64,000 nucleotides of DNA from Phycisphaeraceae bacterium (GCA_019636555.1 JAHBXH010000001.1:2886928-2950927); one strand, 5' to 3'; positions 16,710 through 26,091 are shown, counted from the first letter of the stretch. Notes: a model not told the origin generated them from the sequence alone. Numbers and translations: made by a program.

Positions 16710-19544
16710 GTGTCCGAACCTCAAATGCCATCCGAAGATCCCGTGACGGTCGATCGCCCTTCCGCGCCGGCGGGTCCTCCGAGCAACTTTTCTGGCGGGT
16801 CGGGCCTCTCCGGTGGACCGCCCAGCACGAACCCCCTGCCGCCCACACATCTCACTTCGACATCGACCGACGGCTCGCGCTTTGCACCCGGTACTGTGCT
16901 CGCCGATCGCTACCGGATCGTCTCGCGCCTGGGCAAGGGTGGCATGGGCGAGGTCTACCGCGCCGACGATCTCAAGCTCGGAACTTCCGTCGCGCTCAAG
17001 TTCCTGCCCGATGCGTTCGCCGCCGATCCGCTCAAGCTCGACCGTTTCCGTTCGGAGGTTCGGCTCACCCGCGAGATCAGCCATCCGAACGTCTGCCGTG
17101 TGTACGACTTCGGAGAGATCGGTAGCGCGGCGGGTGGAGGCGGCCATCACGTCTTTCTTTCGATGGAGTATGTCGATGGCGAAGACCTCTCCATACTCCT
17201 GAAGCGAATCGGACACCTGCCCGAGGACAAGGCTTGCCAGCTCGCGCGCCAGATCTGCGCGGGCCTCCACGCCGCCCACGAACTCGGCGTCATCCATCGC
17301 GATCTCAAGCCCGCGAACATCATGCTCGACGGGCGTGGCAACGCCCGCATCATGGACTTCGGCGTCGCCGGAATCCTCTCCGATCTCGTCGCGAAAGGAG
17401 ACGTCGCCAGCGGCACGCCCGCGTACATGGCGCCCGAACAGCTCGCGCGCCAGGGCGTCAGCAAGAAGAGCGACATCTACTCGCTCGGACTCGTGCTCTA
17501 CGAGCTCTTCACCGGCAAGCCGGCGTACCAGGTCGAGAACATGCAGCAGCTCCGCGCCTCGCGCGAGAGCGGCACGCGCCCACAGGCACCGAGCGATCAC
17601 GTCAAATCGCTCGACCCCGCGGTCGAGACCGTCATCCTCCGCTGCCTTGAATTCGACCCAGCTCATCGGCCCGCAAGCGCGCTCGCGGTTTCCGCTGCGC
17701 TTCCGGGAGGCGATCCGCTCGCCGCGGCACTCGCCGCGGGCGAGACGCCCAGCCCAGAACTCGTCGCGCTCGCCGGTGTCGAAGGGAGCATCCCGCGCCG
17801 GTTCGCATGGGCAATGGTCGCACTCGTGGTTGTGATGGTCGGGATCCTCGGCTGGCTGCAGGATCGGTACGGCATTCATCGAATCGCTCCGTTCGGTTCG
17901 CCCACGGATGCGATGGCGATCCGCGCGCGGGAGATGCTCGAAAAGCTGGGCGCCGATCCGCCCAAGGCGTATCAGGCGTACGGCTACGACGCGGACCAGA
18001 ACGCGATCAAGAGCGCCTCGAAAATCGGCGGATTCGAAAAGCTGGCAAACCGTTTTCCGCCCAGCATCTATTTCTGGTATCGCGCGGAGCCGCGCTGGAT
18101 TCGCCCGACGATGATCGGGCATTTGTTCGTTGGGGCCGATTCGCCGCCCCGCGAATATGCCGACGGCGTCTACGCAGCGCTCTCGAGCGCGGGCGACTTG
18201 ATGCGCTTTGAACGGCGCGCGCCTGAGTTCGGATTCGCGGGGACGAGCGATTCGGTGCCCGCGAAGCCGATCGACTGGGCGCCGTTCTTCGATGCGGCTG
18301 GTGTGGACATCAACAAGTTCCAATCGACCCGACCGACCATCGCGCCGAACGTCCCCGCCGACACGCGCTACGCCTGGCGCGGCACATACCCGGATCTCCC
18401 GGATGTTCCCGTTCAGTTCGAGGCCGCGTCGCTCGACGGCGTTCCGGTCTCTTTCCGCACCAAGCCGCTCTGGCGCTTGCCTGCGCACCCAAACGCGAAA
18501 GCCGAAGCCGGTGATCCGGATGCGCACGAAGAGGCGCCGGCGCTCGAAGACTCTGACGCAATAGCAGAAGATCGCGCCAACGACAGCGCAGCGACCGGAC
18601 GCGGCGGACGGCCCGCAGCCTCGGATCGGTCGGTGAGACATTGGAGCGCCGCGGAGATCATCGGCGGAATCATCAACGTCACGCTGCTCGTCGGAATCGT
18701 GAGCTCTGTCGTGCTGGCGTGGAAGAACTATCGCGCGGGGCGGGGCGATCGGCGCGGCGCGCTCACGCTCGCGGTCTTTGTCGGCGCGATCTGTCTCTTC
18801 TCGCTCAGCGTCGGCCGCCATTCCGTTGCCGGCTTGATAGATTTTCAGATCATCGGACTCCAGCTCGCTCGCGCCATGTGGCTCGGTGGTCTGATGTGGA
18901 TCGTGTATCTCGCGCTCGAGCCGATCGTCCGCCGACGCTGGCCCCGCCTGCTCATCTCGTGGACGCGCCTTCTCTCCGGGCGCGGGCGCGATCCGCTCGT
19001 GTGGCGCGACATTCTCATCGGCTGCGCCGCAGGCTCGTTCTTCGGGCCGTTCTTCGCGCTCATGGTGATCGTTGATCTTCAACCTTTCCACGTCGCCGAT
19101 CCGTTCGTCGCGACCATGCCGTGGTTCTCCGGGTTTCCGTTCGCGCTCGCGATCCTCTTCCAGACTCTGGCGGGAAACATCGCTGTTCCCTTGCTGATCA
19201 CGCTCGTATTGCTCGGGTGCGACAAGCTCTTCCGCTCGCAGTGGGTGGCGTACGTACTGTCGGCGGCGTTCTTGTGGCTGATCATCGGCGGTTTGCAGGA
19301 CAATGCGGTCTCGGTCTCCGCCGCGGCCTGCGCGGTCGGCTGCATGCTGATGCTTCGCTTGTGCGGACTGCTCGCCTTTTCGGTGATGCTGCTCGTCTCG
19401 ACGATCCTCGTCAACTTCCCCATCTCGCTCGACCTCACGACGTGGTACGCGCCGCTCACGCTCGTCGGAAGCTTGCCGATCATCGCGCTGGCGGTGACGG
19501 GCGCGCTCGTCGCGGGACGCGATGCGCAGCCCGAACCGGCTTGA
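16710..19544 (+). CDS. Membrane serine/threonine protein kinase with multi-helix C-terminal domain
   Basis: 944 residues from GTG 16710. ATG 16725 is an alternative. The kinase domain (about 65-345) shows the Gly-rich loop GKGGMGEVYRA, catalytic Lys97 (SVALKF), HRDLKPAN (catalytic Asp198), DFG at 216-218 and the APE-like MAPEQ. After one membrane helix near residue 365 comes a roughly 240-residue outer region, then about eight more membrane helices (DILIGCAAGSFFGPFFALMVIVDL, LAILFQTLAGNIAVPLLITLV and others). It is a Hanks-type kinase of the PknB-like group. The large membrane part may be a sensor. Ligand and targets are unknown. Confidence 0.92.
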   Translation: MSEPQMPSEDPVTVDRPSAPAGPPSNFSGGSGLSGGPPSTNPLPPTHLTSTSTDGSRFAPGTVLADRYRIVSRLGKGGMGEVYRADDLKLGTSVALKFLPDAFAADPLKLDRFRSEVRLTREISHPNVCRVYDFGEIGSAAGGGGHHVFLSMEYVDGEDLSILLKRIGHLPEDKACQLARQICAGLHAAHELGVIHRDLKPANIMLDGRGNARIMDFGVAGILSDLVAKGDVASGTPAYMAPEQLARQGVSKKSDIYSLGLVLYELFTGKPAYQVENMQQLRASRESGTRPQAPSDHVKSLDPAVETVILRCLEFDPAHRPASALAVSAALPGGDPLAAALAAGETPSPELVALAGVEGSIPRRFAWAMVALVVVMVGILGWLQDRYGIHRIAPFGSPTDAMAIRAREMLEKLGADPPKAYQAYGYDADQNAIKSASKIGGFEKLANRFPPSIYFWYRAEPRWIRPTMIGHLFVGADSPPREYADGVYAALSSAGDLMRFERRAPEFGFAGTSDSVPAKPIDWAPFFDAAGVDINKFQSTRPTIAPNVPADTRYAWRGTYPDLPDVPVQFEAASLDGVPVSFRTKPLWRLPAHPNAKAEAGDPDAHEEAPALEDSDAIAEDRANDSAATGRGGRPAASDRSVRHWSAAEIIGGIINVTLLVGIVSSVVLAWKNYRAGRGDRRGALTLAVFVGAICLFSLSVGRHSVAGLIDFQIIGLQLARAMWLGGLMWIVYLALEPIVRRRWPRLLISWTRLLSGRGRDPLVWRDILIGCAAGSFFGPFFALMVIVDLQPFHVADPFVATMPWFSGFPFALAILFQTLAGNIAVPLLITLVLLGCDKLFRSQWVAYVLSAAFLWLIIGGLQDNAVSVSAAACAVGCMLMLRLCGLLAFSVMLLVSTILVNFPISLDLTTWYAPLTLVGSLPIIALAVTGALVAGRDAQPEPA

Positions 19545-19615
19545 AGCGCCGGAGCACGCATTCCCCGAAGTAGAGGAACACCTGCGGCTCAATTTGAAGA
19601 CAAGGTAGATCGCAC

Positions 19616-21692
19616 TCATCGCTTTTGCTGTAGCGGGGTCAGGAGCAAGTCCTTTCCGGGCTCTCTTGCACGCTGCGGCGCTTCCCACACCTGTAAGAGA
19701 GATGTGGAGTCGCGCCAAGTCTGAAAGTCGATTTTGCCGTCCGGCCCGGCCGAGATGAGCAAGTAGCCCTGACGAATCAGCTTTTCTCGAGAATCGTTGT
19801 CTGGCCAACTGCGCGCGAGTTCCTCTCTCCCCGCCTCGTCGATGACAAAGTAGCCGAAGGGTGTTCCGGAGTACGGGTCCTGCGCGACATCGCTCCCCGC
19901 TTCGATGCCGAGCGCATCCAGCGACTTTGGCAGTGCGCCGTGTTCGGCGCGGAATTCTTCGATGCGGAGCACCCGTTCAAAGCCGCGCCCGATCGCCAGG
20001 TCCCGGTCCTGCGCATAGAGAATCATCGAGTAGCCCCCGACGAAGCGATCGACGAGCGGATAGGCTTGTGTCAATGGTGTTCACCGTTCGCAGCCACGAC
20101 TCTGCTTTCGAGTTCGTGATTTTCTCAGCAAAGAGAGCCTCCAACACGGCCTTGTTCTCACCGTACCAGCCGACCCAAGACTGGGAAATCGGCGTGCTCG
20201 ACATGCTTGTGCCGAGTAGTTCGATGACCGCGCTACTCCGCATCCCCAGCCGCACCCGCGACGGCTTTTCGAACAGCCACGCGATGGTGTCGGCGGTCAT
20301 CAGTTGTTCCCCGCGGATTCCGTAGGGGTACGCGGCAACCGAATGTTGCCGGGCCATTGCCGCACGCAGTTTCCCGGCGAGCTCCGGCGGCGCACCGTCC
20401 GCAAAGTAGCCGCTGCATTGGTCGAGCGTTCCGGCTTGAATCGCGGTGGCCACCAATTGATAGATGCCGGTCGGACCGCATCGGAGCATTCTGATCAACG
20501 CAAAGTTCGCCTCGGCGGCACGAACGTACTCGTCCACGTCTCCGCTCTGCCGGGCGAGATACATCCGGGCCGCGTTCATCCGGAACAGGGCCCTGCACCG
20601 ACCAATCTCGGAGGGAAGTACCTCCGAGAGCGGACGATTGGGGTCGACGACGATGTTCGGGAGCGCCCGACGCGCCTTGCACATCCGATCGAGGTCCTCA
20701 AAAGCTCCGGCCTCGCGCATCTCCTTCAGCAGTTCGAGGCCGAGTTCGCGTGATTTGAGCTTCCGTTTGTATCGCTCCAGCGCGGGCGGAAAGAGCGATC
20801 CTCCAAAGTCATCCGGACCGGGCGGCACAGGCGGCAAATAAATCAAGTCCACCATCGGCACGTCGCCGTCGGGGTTTCGCTTCGGATCCGTCGCCATCAG
20901 CTGATTGATGATCCGATCGTGCGTGTTGCTGATCGCCTGCTGAATCGTCCATGCATCGGTTTGTCCTGGCGACGATCCTTGCGGCTGCCCTTCTTCCATT
21001 AGCGCCGCCCACTCCGCCCGGATTCGCATGCGATCGGCGCTTGCTTTCGATGCATCGAACTGCATCAATGCTTCGCGGATCGCGAGCGCGGTAAGCGGAA
21101 ACACGACAAAGACCAGAACCGCCGCGGCGCCGATGCGGATCGCCCATTTCTTTCGCCGGGGTGTCCAGAACTTGCGGACGACGAGCGAATCCGCGCTCGG
21201 CTGGAAGCGCGTGTTGCCCTGCGCGTCCCTCGTGAGTTCGCCGAGCGAAGGATCAACCTTCGTCCGCGCGCCGCACTCCGGACAGGTCACGCACAATTCC
21301 GCATCGACCGGTAAGCCGAGCAAACCATACGAGCACTTGCTGCAGCATCCGCGGTTTCGCAGGATCGACCGCACGAGCCGGATCAGCATCCAATCGCGCA
21401 ACACCAATGCCGCGAGCGGCACCAGCACAGCAAGTGCGAGCCACGGAGAAAGTCCGCCGACGAATTCGACAACACTTTCGCCCAGCCAAGTCTGCCAGGC
21501 ACCGGTCAGGAAACTCAGACCGACCGCCGCGACCATGAGAATGCTGATCGTTCCGGAAACCCACACGAAGATCCGGAGCGATGCCCACCAGAAGCCGCGG
21601 TTGGCGGCACGAAGAAACTTGCGGCACTGGTCATCGCTGAACTGATCCAGGTCAGGGAACGCGCGGTAGATCTTGCTGCCCGGAATCCGCAT
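19616..21692 (-). pseudogene. Zinc-ribbon membrane protein with C-terminal pilin-like domain, frameshifted
   Basis: The first frame starts at ATG 21692 and has two membrane helices, a ribbon with CSKCSYGLLG and CPECGARTK, another helix (IGAAAVLVFVVFPLTALA) and a long helical region. It shifts at about 20075-20083: the first frame runs on in unrelated residues to 19977, while the next frame continues naturally as LTQAYPLVDRFVGGYSMILYAQ, then FRAEHGALPKSLDAL...DPYSGTPFGYFV...GYLLISAGPDGKIDF to 19616. That last block is a common ending of planctomycete proteins of this type. In-frame stops close both frames around the junction, so a single-base change near 20075 explains the break. Function unknown. 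Confidence 0.65.
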
Positions 21693-21931
21693 CACTTCAC
21701 GATAACGCCTCTTGTGAGAATCGGTTCCGCCCCTTGGGCGAACACCGCGCTCGACGTGCCGGGATGCGGCGTTTCGGCGGCGAATACGAATGTCGAATGC
21801 AAACACCTTTGAATTCAACGAACCCATCCGCACTCTCGTCGCAATTCATTGCATTTTCCCTGTTTCCGTTTGCTCCACTAACGCGTTTGCTGCCTGCTTT
21901 TTTGCGCTTTTCTTCCCTACGATCCCCTCCA

Positions 21932-23995
21932 ATGCCCGAACCGTCCCAAACCGGAGCGCATCCTCCGGATCACATCCGTAATTTCTCGATCATCGCCCAC
22001 ATCGATCACGGGAAGTCCACGCTCGCCGACCGCCTCCTCCAGGCCACCAACGCCGTTTCCGCGCGCGAAGCCAAAGAGCAAATCCTGGATTCGATGGACA
22101 TTGAGCGCGAGCGCGGCATCACCATCAAGGCCTCCGCCGTCACCGTCTTCCATCGCCACAAGCCCGGCACCAAGTCCGACGAACTCGAGACCGAATACGA
22201 ATCGCCGATGGACGATTCCGCCCCGGAGAGCGGCGACGGCTCGAACCACAAGACGAAGAAGGGCGAGTCCGCCGATTCTCACGGCGAGCTCTACATGCTC
22301 AACTTCATCGATACCCCCGGCCACGTTGACTTCAACTACGAAGTCGCCCGCGCGCTCAAGGCCTGCGACGGCGCGATCCTCGTTGTTGACAGCACACAGG
22401 GCGTGCAGGCGCAGACGCTGGTGAACGCCTACCTCGCCGTCAACGAGAATCTGACGATCGTTCCCGTCATCAACAAGATCGATCTCCCCTCCGCGCGCCC
22501 CGATGAAGTTGCCGAAGAAATCGAGCAGACTCTCGGCTTCGACGCCGCCGACGCGATCTTCGTCTCCGCCAAAACCGGCCAGGGTCTCCCCGAACTTCTC
22601 GCCGCCATCTGCGAAAAGTTCCCGGCTCCCCGGAAACCAGTCGTCAAGCAGCTCCGCGCGCTCATCTTCGACGCCGTCTACGACGACTACCGGGGCGTCA
22701 TCGTCTACGCCCGTATCTTCGACGGCGAACTCAAAGTCGGCGACAAGATCCGTATGATGGGCATCGGCCGCTCGTTCCTCGTCACCGAGATCGGCAAGAT
22801 GAACCCCAAGCCCTACCGCCTCCCCGGCGGCAAAGTGGGCCCGGGCGAAACCTGCTACATCGTCGCCGCCATCCGCACGCTCAAAGACGTGCGCATCGGC
22901 GACACCATCACGCTCGAGGTTGACCCTGCGACCGAAGCGCTCCCCGGCTATCAGCCGCCGCGCCAGATGGTCTTCTGTGATTTCTATCCCGCGACCACCG
23001 AAGACGGTAAAGGTTCGGACTTCGAAGAACTGCGTGAGGCGGTTGAAAAGCTCTCCCTGAACGATTCCTCCTTTACATTCGCGCCCGTCCACTCCGAAGC
23101 GCTCGGCTTCGGTTTTCGCTGCGGATTCCTCGGCCTGCTCCACATGGACATCATCCAGGAGCGCCTCGAGCGCGAAGGCGGCGTCGAGATCATCCAGACC
23201 GCCCCCACCGTTTCCTACCACGTGCTCGTCCGCGGCACGGACACCATCACCGGCGCCAACGGCCAATCGCTCAAGCCGGTCGATCCCGAATCTCCGTTCA
23301 TCGCCGGCATGGACGGCAAGGGCGTGCCCGCGAACTTCCAGTTGCTCGAAGTGCACAACCCGGCCGACCTGCCGAGTCTTTCGTTCGTTGAAGAAATCCG
23401 CGAGCCGGTCTGCCGCGTCGAGATCATGGTCCCGAAGGAATACATCGGCGACATCATGAAGCTCTGCCTCGACCGGCGCGGCACCTACAAAAACCAGCAG
23501 TTTGTCTCCGCCGGCCGCGAGCTGCTGCAGTTCGAGATTCCGCTTGCTGAGATCATCTACGACTTCTTCGACAAGATGAAAGGCCTGACGAGCGGGTACG
23601 GCACGATGGACTACGAGGTGATCGGGTATCGAGCGGACGACCTCAACAAGATGGACATCCTCATCAACGGCGATCCGGTGGAAGCGCTCGCGATCATCGT
23701 CCATCGCCAGAAGGCCGAAGGCCGCGGCAGACACCTGATCGCGCGCCTCAAAGAACAGATCCCCCGCCACCAGTTCGAGATTCCGTTGCAGGCCGCCATC
23801 GGCTCGCGCATCATCGCCCGCGAAACCATCAAGGCCTTCCGCAAGAACGTCCTCGCCAAGTGCTACGGCGGCGACGTTTCGCGCAAACGCAAACTGCTCG
23901 AAAAGCAGAAGGAAGGCAAGAAGCGGATGAAGAACGTGGGGAGCGTGACGATCCCGCAGGAAGCGTTCATGACGGTTTTGGATCAGGGGGACTGA
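21932..23995 (+). CDS. lepA: Elongation factor 4 (LepA) with an insertion in the G domain
   Basis: 687 residues versus about 600 for most LepA proteins. The start at ATG 21932 gives MPEPSQTG followed by the canonical IRNFSIIAHIDHGKST (P-loop at 22-30). G3 is DTPGHVDF near residue 127 and G4 is NKID. The C-terminal [17 protein letters not shown] block is diagnostic for LepA. Between switch I (RGITIKA, residue 61-67) and G3 there are about 40 extra residues rich in Asp, Glu, Ser and Lys (about 77-117), absent in E. coli LepA. LepA binds ribosomes and assists translation or initiation complex assembly. The last 135 bp recur at 26623-26757. Confidence 0.97.
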   Translation: MPEPSQTGAHPPDHIRNFSIIAHIDHGKSTLADRLLQATNAVSAREAKEQILDSMDIERERGITIKASAVTVFHRHKPGTKSDELETEYESPMDDSAPESGDGSNHKTKKGESADSHGELYMLNFIDTPGHVDFNYEVARALKACDGAILVVDSTQGVQAQTLVNAYLAVNENLTIVPVINKIDLPSARPDEVAEEIEQTLGFDAADAIFVSAKTGQGLPELLAAICEKFPAPRKPVVKQLRALIFDAVYDDYRGVIVYARIFDGELKVGDKIRMMGIGRSFLVTEIGKMNPKPYRLPGGKVGPGETCYIVAAIRTLKDVRIGDTITLEVDPATEALPGYQPPRQMVFCDFYPATTEDGKGSDFEELREAVEKLSLNDSSFTFAPVHSEALGFGFRCGFLGLLHMDIIQERLEREGGVEIIQTAPTVSYHVLVRGTDTITGANGQSLKPVDPESPFIAGMDGKGVPANFQLLEVHNPADLPSLSFVEEIREPVCRVEIMVPKEYIGDIMKLCLDRRGTYKNQQFVSAGRELLQFEIPLAEIIYDFFDKMKGLTSGYGTMDYEVIGYRADDLNKMDILINGDPVEALAIIVHRQKAEGRGRHLIARLKEQIPRHQFEIPLQAAIGSRIIARETIKAFRKNVLAKCYGGDVSRKRKLLEKQKEGKKRMKNVGSVTIPQEAFMTVLDQGD
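23861..23995 (+). repeat. lepA 3' end, first copy of a 135-bp repeat
   Basis: This segment, the final 45 codons of lepA including the stop, is repeated at 26623-26757. By direct alignment 16 of 135 bases differ. Ten of the altered codons are synonymous and three change an amino acid. The copies are direct repeats bracketing 2.6 kb of accessory genes. Confidence 0.85.
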
Positions 23996-24098
23996 TCATC
24001 ATCTGAAACTCCCAAAGGGAGAGGTCGGGGTTGGGTCTGGTTTGGGACTTTGCGATCGCATCCGCCCGATACACTTGTTTGCCACCTGGGAATTCAAC

Positions 24099-24410
24099 AT
24101 GGTCGCACACTCTGCAATCTCCAAACTGGCCGATCCCGCGAAGCTCGCGGCGTTTTGTGCGGCGAACGGCATCCGAGGCATCCGCATCTTCGGCTCCTTC
24201 GCCCGAGGCGACCAAACTCCTGAGAGCGACATCGATATTCTCCTCGAGTTTACCGCTGGCTCCGATCCGGACCTTTTCGAACTCGGCGGCATGCAGCAGG
24301 ATCTCTGCGAAATCTTCAATCGTGAAGTCGACCTGAAGATCCCCGATATGTTTTCGCCCCACAACCTCGAACGCGTCGTGTCGAATTCTGTGATCGCGTT
24401 CGCCGCGTAG
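24099..24410 (+). CDS. mntA: MntA-type nucleotidyltransferase antitoxin
   Basis: 103 residues. The minimal nucleotidyltransferase motif is GSFARGDQTPESDIDIL: GSFARG at 32-37, then the metal-binding Asp pair DxD at 44-46, with a later Asp in REVDLKI. This size and motif match MntA (MNT domain) proteins that act as antitoxins of HEPN toxins by adding AMP to them. The partner gene begins 2 nt after this stop, supporting the assignment. A longer reading from 24042 adds residues with no similarity. Confidence 0.85.
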   Translation: MVAHSAISKLADPAKLAAFCAANGIRGIRIFGSFARGDQTPESDIDILLEFTAGSDPDLFELGGMQQDLCEIFNREVDLKIPDMFSPHNLERVVSNSVIAFAA

Positions 24411-24412
24411 TC

Positions 24413-24793
24413 ATGCGCCGGAATCGTCGCCAATCGGGACCGGAAGACCGACTTCGCGCAGAGCACATGCTCTACCTCTGCCGCGAGTGCATCGCCGAAT
24501 TCGCTTCGGTCGACGAAGAAACATTCCGCGCTCGCCGCGTATTTCAAACTTCTCTCGCGTGGTATCTGCAAGCCATTGGCGAAGCCGCTTCTCGCGTCAG
24601 CGATGAAGCTCGCGCGAAACTGCCTGCGGTTCCGTGGAAGCAAATCGTCGGCACCCGTCACATCCTTTCCCATGAATACGACCGCCTGATGCCTGACAAA
24701 CTCTGGCGGATCTTGCGTTCTCACCTTCCGTCGCTTCTCGCCGCGCTTGAGAAAGGCATCGATAGCCTCCCCAATGACAATGAACGCGGATAG
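24413..24793 (+). CDS. hepT: HepT-like HEPN RNase toxin
   Basis: 126 residues. HEPN/DUF86 fold: the catalytic RX4HxY motif is R82-HILS-H87-E-Y89 (GTRHILSHEYDRL), preceded by the conserved IGEAASRVSDEARAKLPAVPWKQIVG segment. Members cleave RNA and are neutralised by AMPylation of the Tyr in this motif by MntA, the product of the preceding gene. Both catalytic residues are intact, so the toxin should be functional. Gene order (antitoxin first) is the usual one for this type. Confidence 0.87.
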   Translation: MRRNRRQSGPEDRLRAEHMLYLCRECIAEFASVDEETFRARRVFQTSLAWYLQAIGEAASRVSDEARAKLPAVPWKQIVGTRHILSHEYDRLMPDKLWRILRSHLPSLLAALEKGIDSLPNDNERG

Positions 24794-24801
24794 CCGGCTG
24801 A

Positions 24802-25029
24802 ATGCCCACTCCAAAATACCACATCAACGTCTTCTTCAGTGCCGAGGATAAGGGTTTCATCGCCGATGTCCCGGACCTCAGGTACTGCTCCGCGTTCGGT
24901 GAGACCCCGGAGAAGGCGATGCGGGAAGTCATGATCGCGATGCGTGCATGGCTCGCCGCGGCAAAGTCGGCCGGCAAGCGCATCCCAAAACCCCGGTACC
25001 GGCCGGCGATCTACCAAGTCGCGTCGTAG
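24802..25029 (+). CDS. Orphan HicB-like antitoxin
   Basis: 75 residues with the HicB-like fold pattern: YHINVFFSAEDKGFIADVPDLRYCSAFGETPEKAMREVMIAMRAWLAAA. It begins 8 nt after hepT and is probably co-transcribed. No HicA-like toxin gene adjoins it. It closely resembles the HicB at 27740-27967 (KYHINVFFS, FIADxPDLxYCSAFG, KRPIPKALYRP versus KRIPKPRYRP), suggesting duplication from a common cassette. It may be a solitary antitoxin that protects against the neighbouring HicA. Confidence 0.75.
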   Translation: MPTPKYHINVFFSAEDKGFIADVPDLRYCSAFGETPEKAMREVMIAMRAWLAAAKSAGKRIPKPRYRPAIYQVAS

Positions 25030-25048
25030 TCGATCGCTTTCAGTGTCT

Positions 25049-25909
25049 TCACCCGCTCGATGCATTCGGTTTTTGGCGTTGGCAAACCGCTGCGGAATCG
25101 GCTGATTCGGCGACTGCAGGTCCGATCGCCGGGGCAATTGCGGGGGCGGCATGGCGCGGAGAGGCGTGCAACGTCTCGCGGCGCTTCTTTGACAGCGATC
25201 GGGAGAGCGCGGGCTCGCGCGCTCCATCGTGCAAAGACGTCGATTGAAAGTCGGCAACCTGATTTGCGGGAGATTCGGCGGATTGCGGCGGCGCTGTTTG
25301 AGAAGACTCTTCTTGTGACGGCGATTGCGCGGGTGATTGCGCGGATGCTTTGTCTTGGGGCGGCGAACCAGTCTTGCGCGGCGGTGGTTTTTCGCCGAAG
25401 GTGGCGAGGCGCGCGAGCAAGATGCCGGCCTGGATTGCGGTTTTGTCGAAGCGGCGTTCGTTGTTGGAATCGCGTGCCAGGCTTTTGGGGTTGTGGCGCC
25501 GGACGATCTGGTGGAGCGCGAGGATGCGGCCCGCGGTGCGTGCCGCGGCGGGGAGGAAGGATTTGGCGACGAAGCGGGCGCGGACGACGGAGGCCTCGGC
25601 GATGGATTCGAGGCGTGCCGCGATATCGGGGCGGACCATCCAGACGGAGAGCGCTTCGAGCGAGACTTTGAACTCGTTGGCGACGTCGATGAGCGAGGCG
25701 TGCGGATCGGCGAGGGCGAGGAAAAGGTCTTTCTCGTGGCCGGGTTTGACGGGGCGGTCGAAATCGGGCGCGGGCGGGATTTCGAAGTCTTTGGGCCGCT
25801 CGCCGGGGGGCAGAGGATCGGCGATGTCGGGGGCGGCAAAGCCGTCGATGGGGCGGACGTAACGCTTGATGTCGGGCAGCCAGTGGCCGGGTGAGTTTCC
25901 TGGGATCAT
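25049..25909 (-). CDS. Unknown protein with helix-turn-helix-like segment
   Basis: 286 residues from ATG 25909. Residues 65-115 (DLFLALADPHASLIDVANEFKVSLEALSVWMVRPDIAARLESIAEAS) look like an HTH with the recognition helix at SLEALSVWMVRPDI, similar in style to small-terminase or DNA-binding adaptor domains. The rest is Pro/Ser/Ala-rich and probably disordered, with no catalytic motif. Convergent with the orphan hicB. The reading frame stays open upstream through the GGGGCAAA repeats, but that part translates as a low-complexity LCPFAPLP repeat and I do not believe it is coding. I do not recognise the family. Confidence 0.5.
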   Translation of the reverse strand: MIPGNSPGHWLPDIKRYVRPIDGFAAPDIADPLPPGERPKDFEIPPAPDFDRPVKPGHEKDLFLALADPHASLIDVANEFKVSLEALSVWMVRPDIAARLESIAEASVVRARFVAKSFLPAAARTAGRILALHQIVRRHNPKSLARDSNNERRFDKTAIQAGILLARLATFGEKPPPRKTGSPPQDKASAQSPAQSPSQEESSQTAPPQSAESPANQVADFQSTSLHDGAREPALSRSLSKKRRETLHASPRHAAPAIAPAIGPAVAESADSAAVCQRQKPNASSG

Positions 25910-25991
25910 GGGGGCAGTATACCGGACAGATACCGTACTACGCAAGGGGAATTTGGTTGGAAAGGGAGATTTTTGTGGATAGCGGATTGTG

Positions 25992-26091
25992 GGGGCAAAG
26001 GGGCAAAGGGGCAAAGGGGCAAAGGGGCAAAGGGGCAAAGGGGCAAAGGGGCAAAGGGGCAAAGGGGCAAAGGGGCAAAGGGGCAAAGGGG
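25992..26091. repeat. Tandem array of 12 GGGGCAAA units
   Basis: Twelve exact 8-bp copies (25992-26087) and a final GGGG. The array lies 83 to 182 bases upstream of the start codon of the minus-strand gene 25049-25909 and is perfect, which suggests recent expansion by slippage. Because the unit is 8 bp, gain or loss of one copy shifts any reading frame across it. No spacers exist, so it is not a CRISPR. Confidence 0.9.

Noticed and set aside
15558..19808. 1416-residue minus-strand open frame
   Set aside because: It lies antisense to the fibro-slime and kinase genes. It is rich in Arg/Glu/Asp/His without domains and arises from the codon bias of the opposite strand.
21917..23770. 617-residue minus-strand frame opposite lepA
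   Set aside because: Shadow ORF of lepA.
24031..24098. Longer start for the MntA-like antitoxin (24042)
   Set aside because: The extra residues do not fit the family and begin in a palindromic repeat after lepA. ATG 24099 gives the normal length.
25909..26086. Upstream extension of the minus-strand hypothetical gene through the GGGGCAAA array
   Set aside because: The frame is open only because the repeat has no stop in any frame. It translates as a repeated low-complexity peptide with no start signal.
25992..26091. CRISPR array
   Set aside because: The repeat unit is only 8 bp and contiguous, with no spacers and no cas genes.
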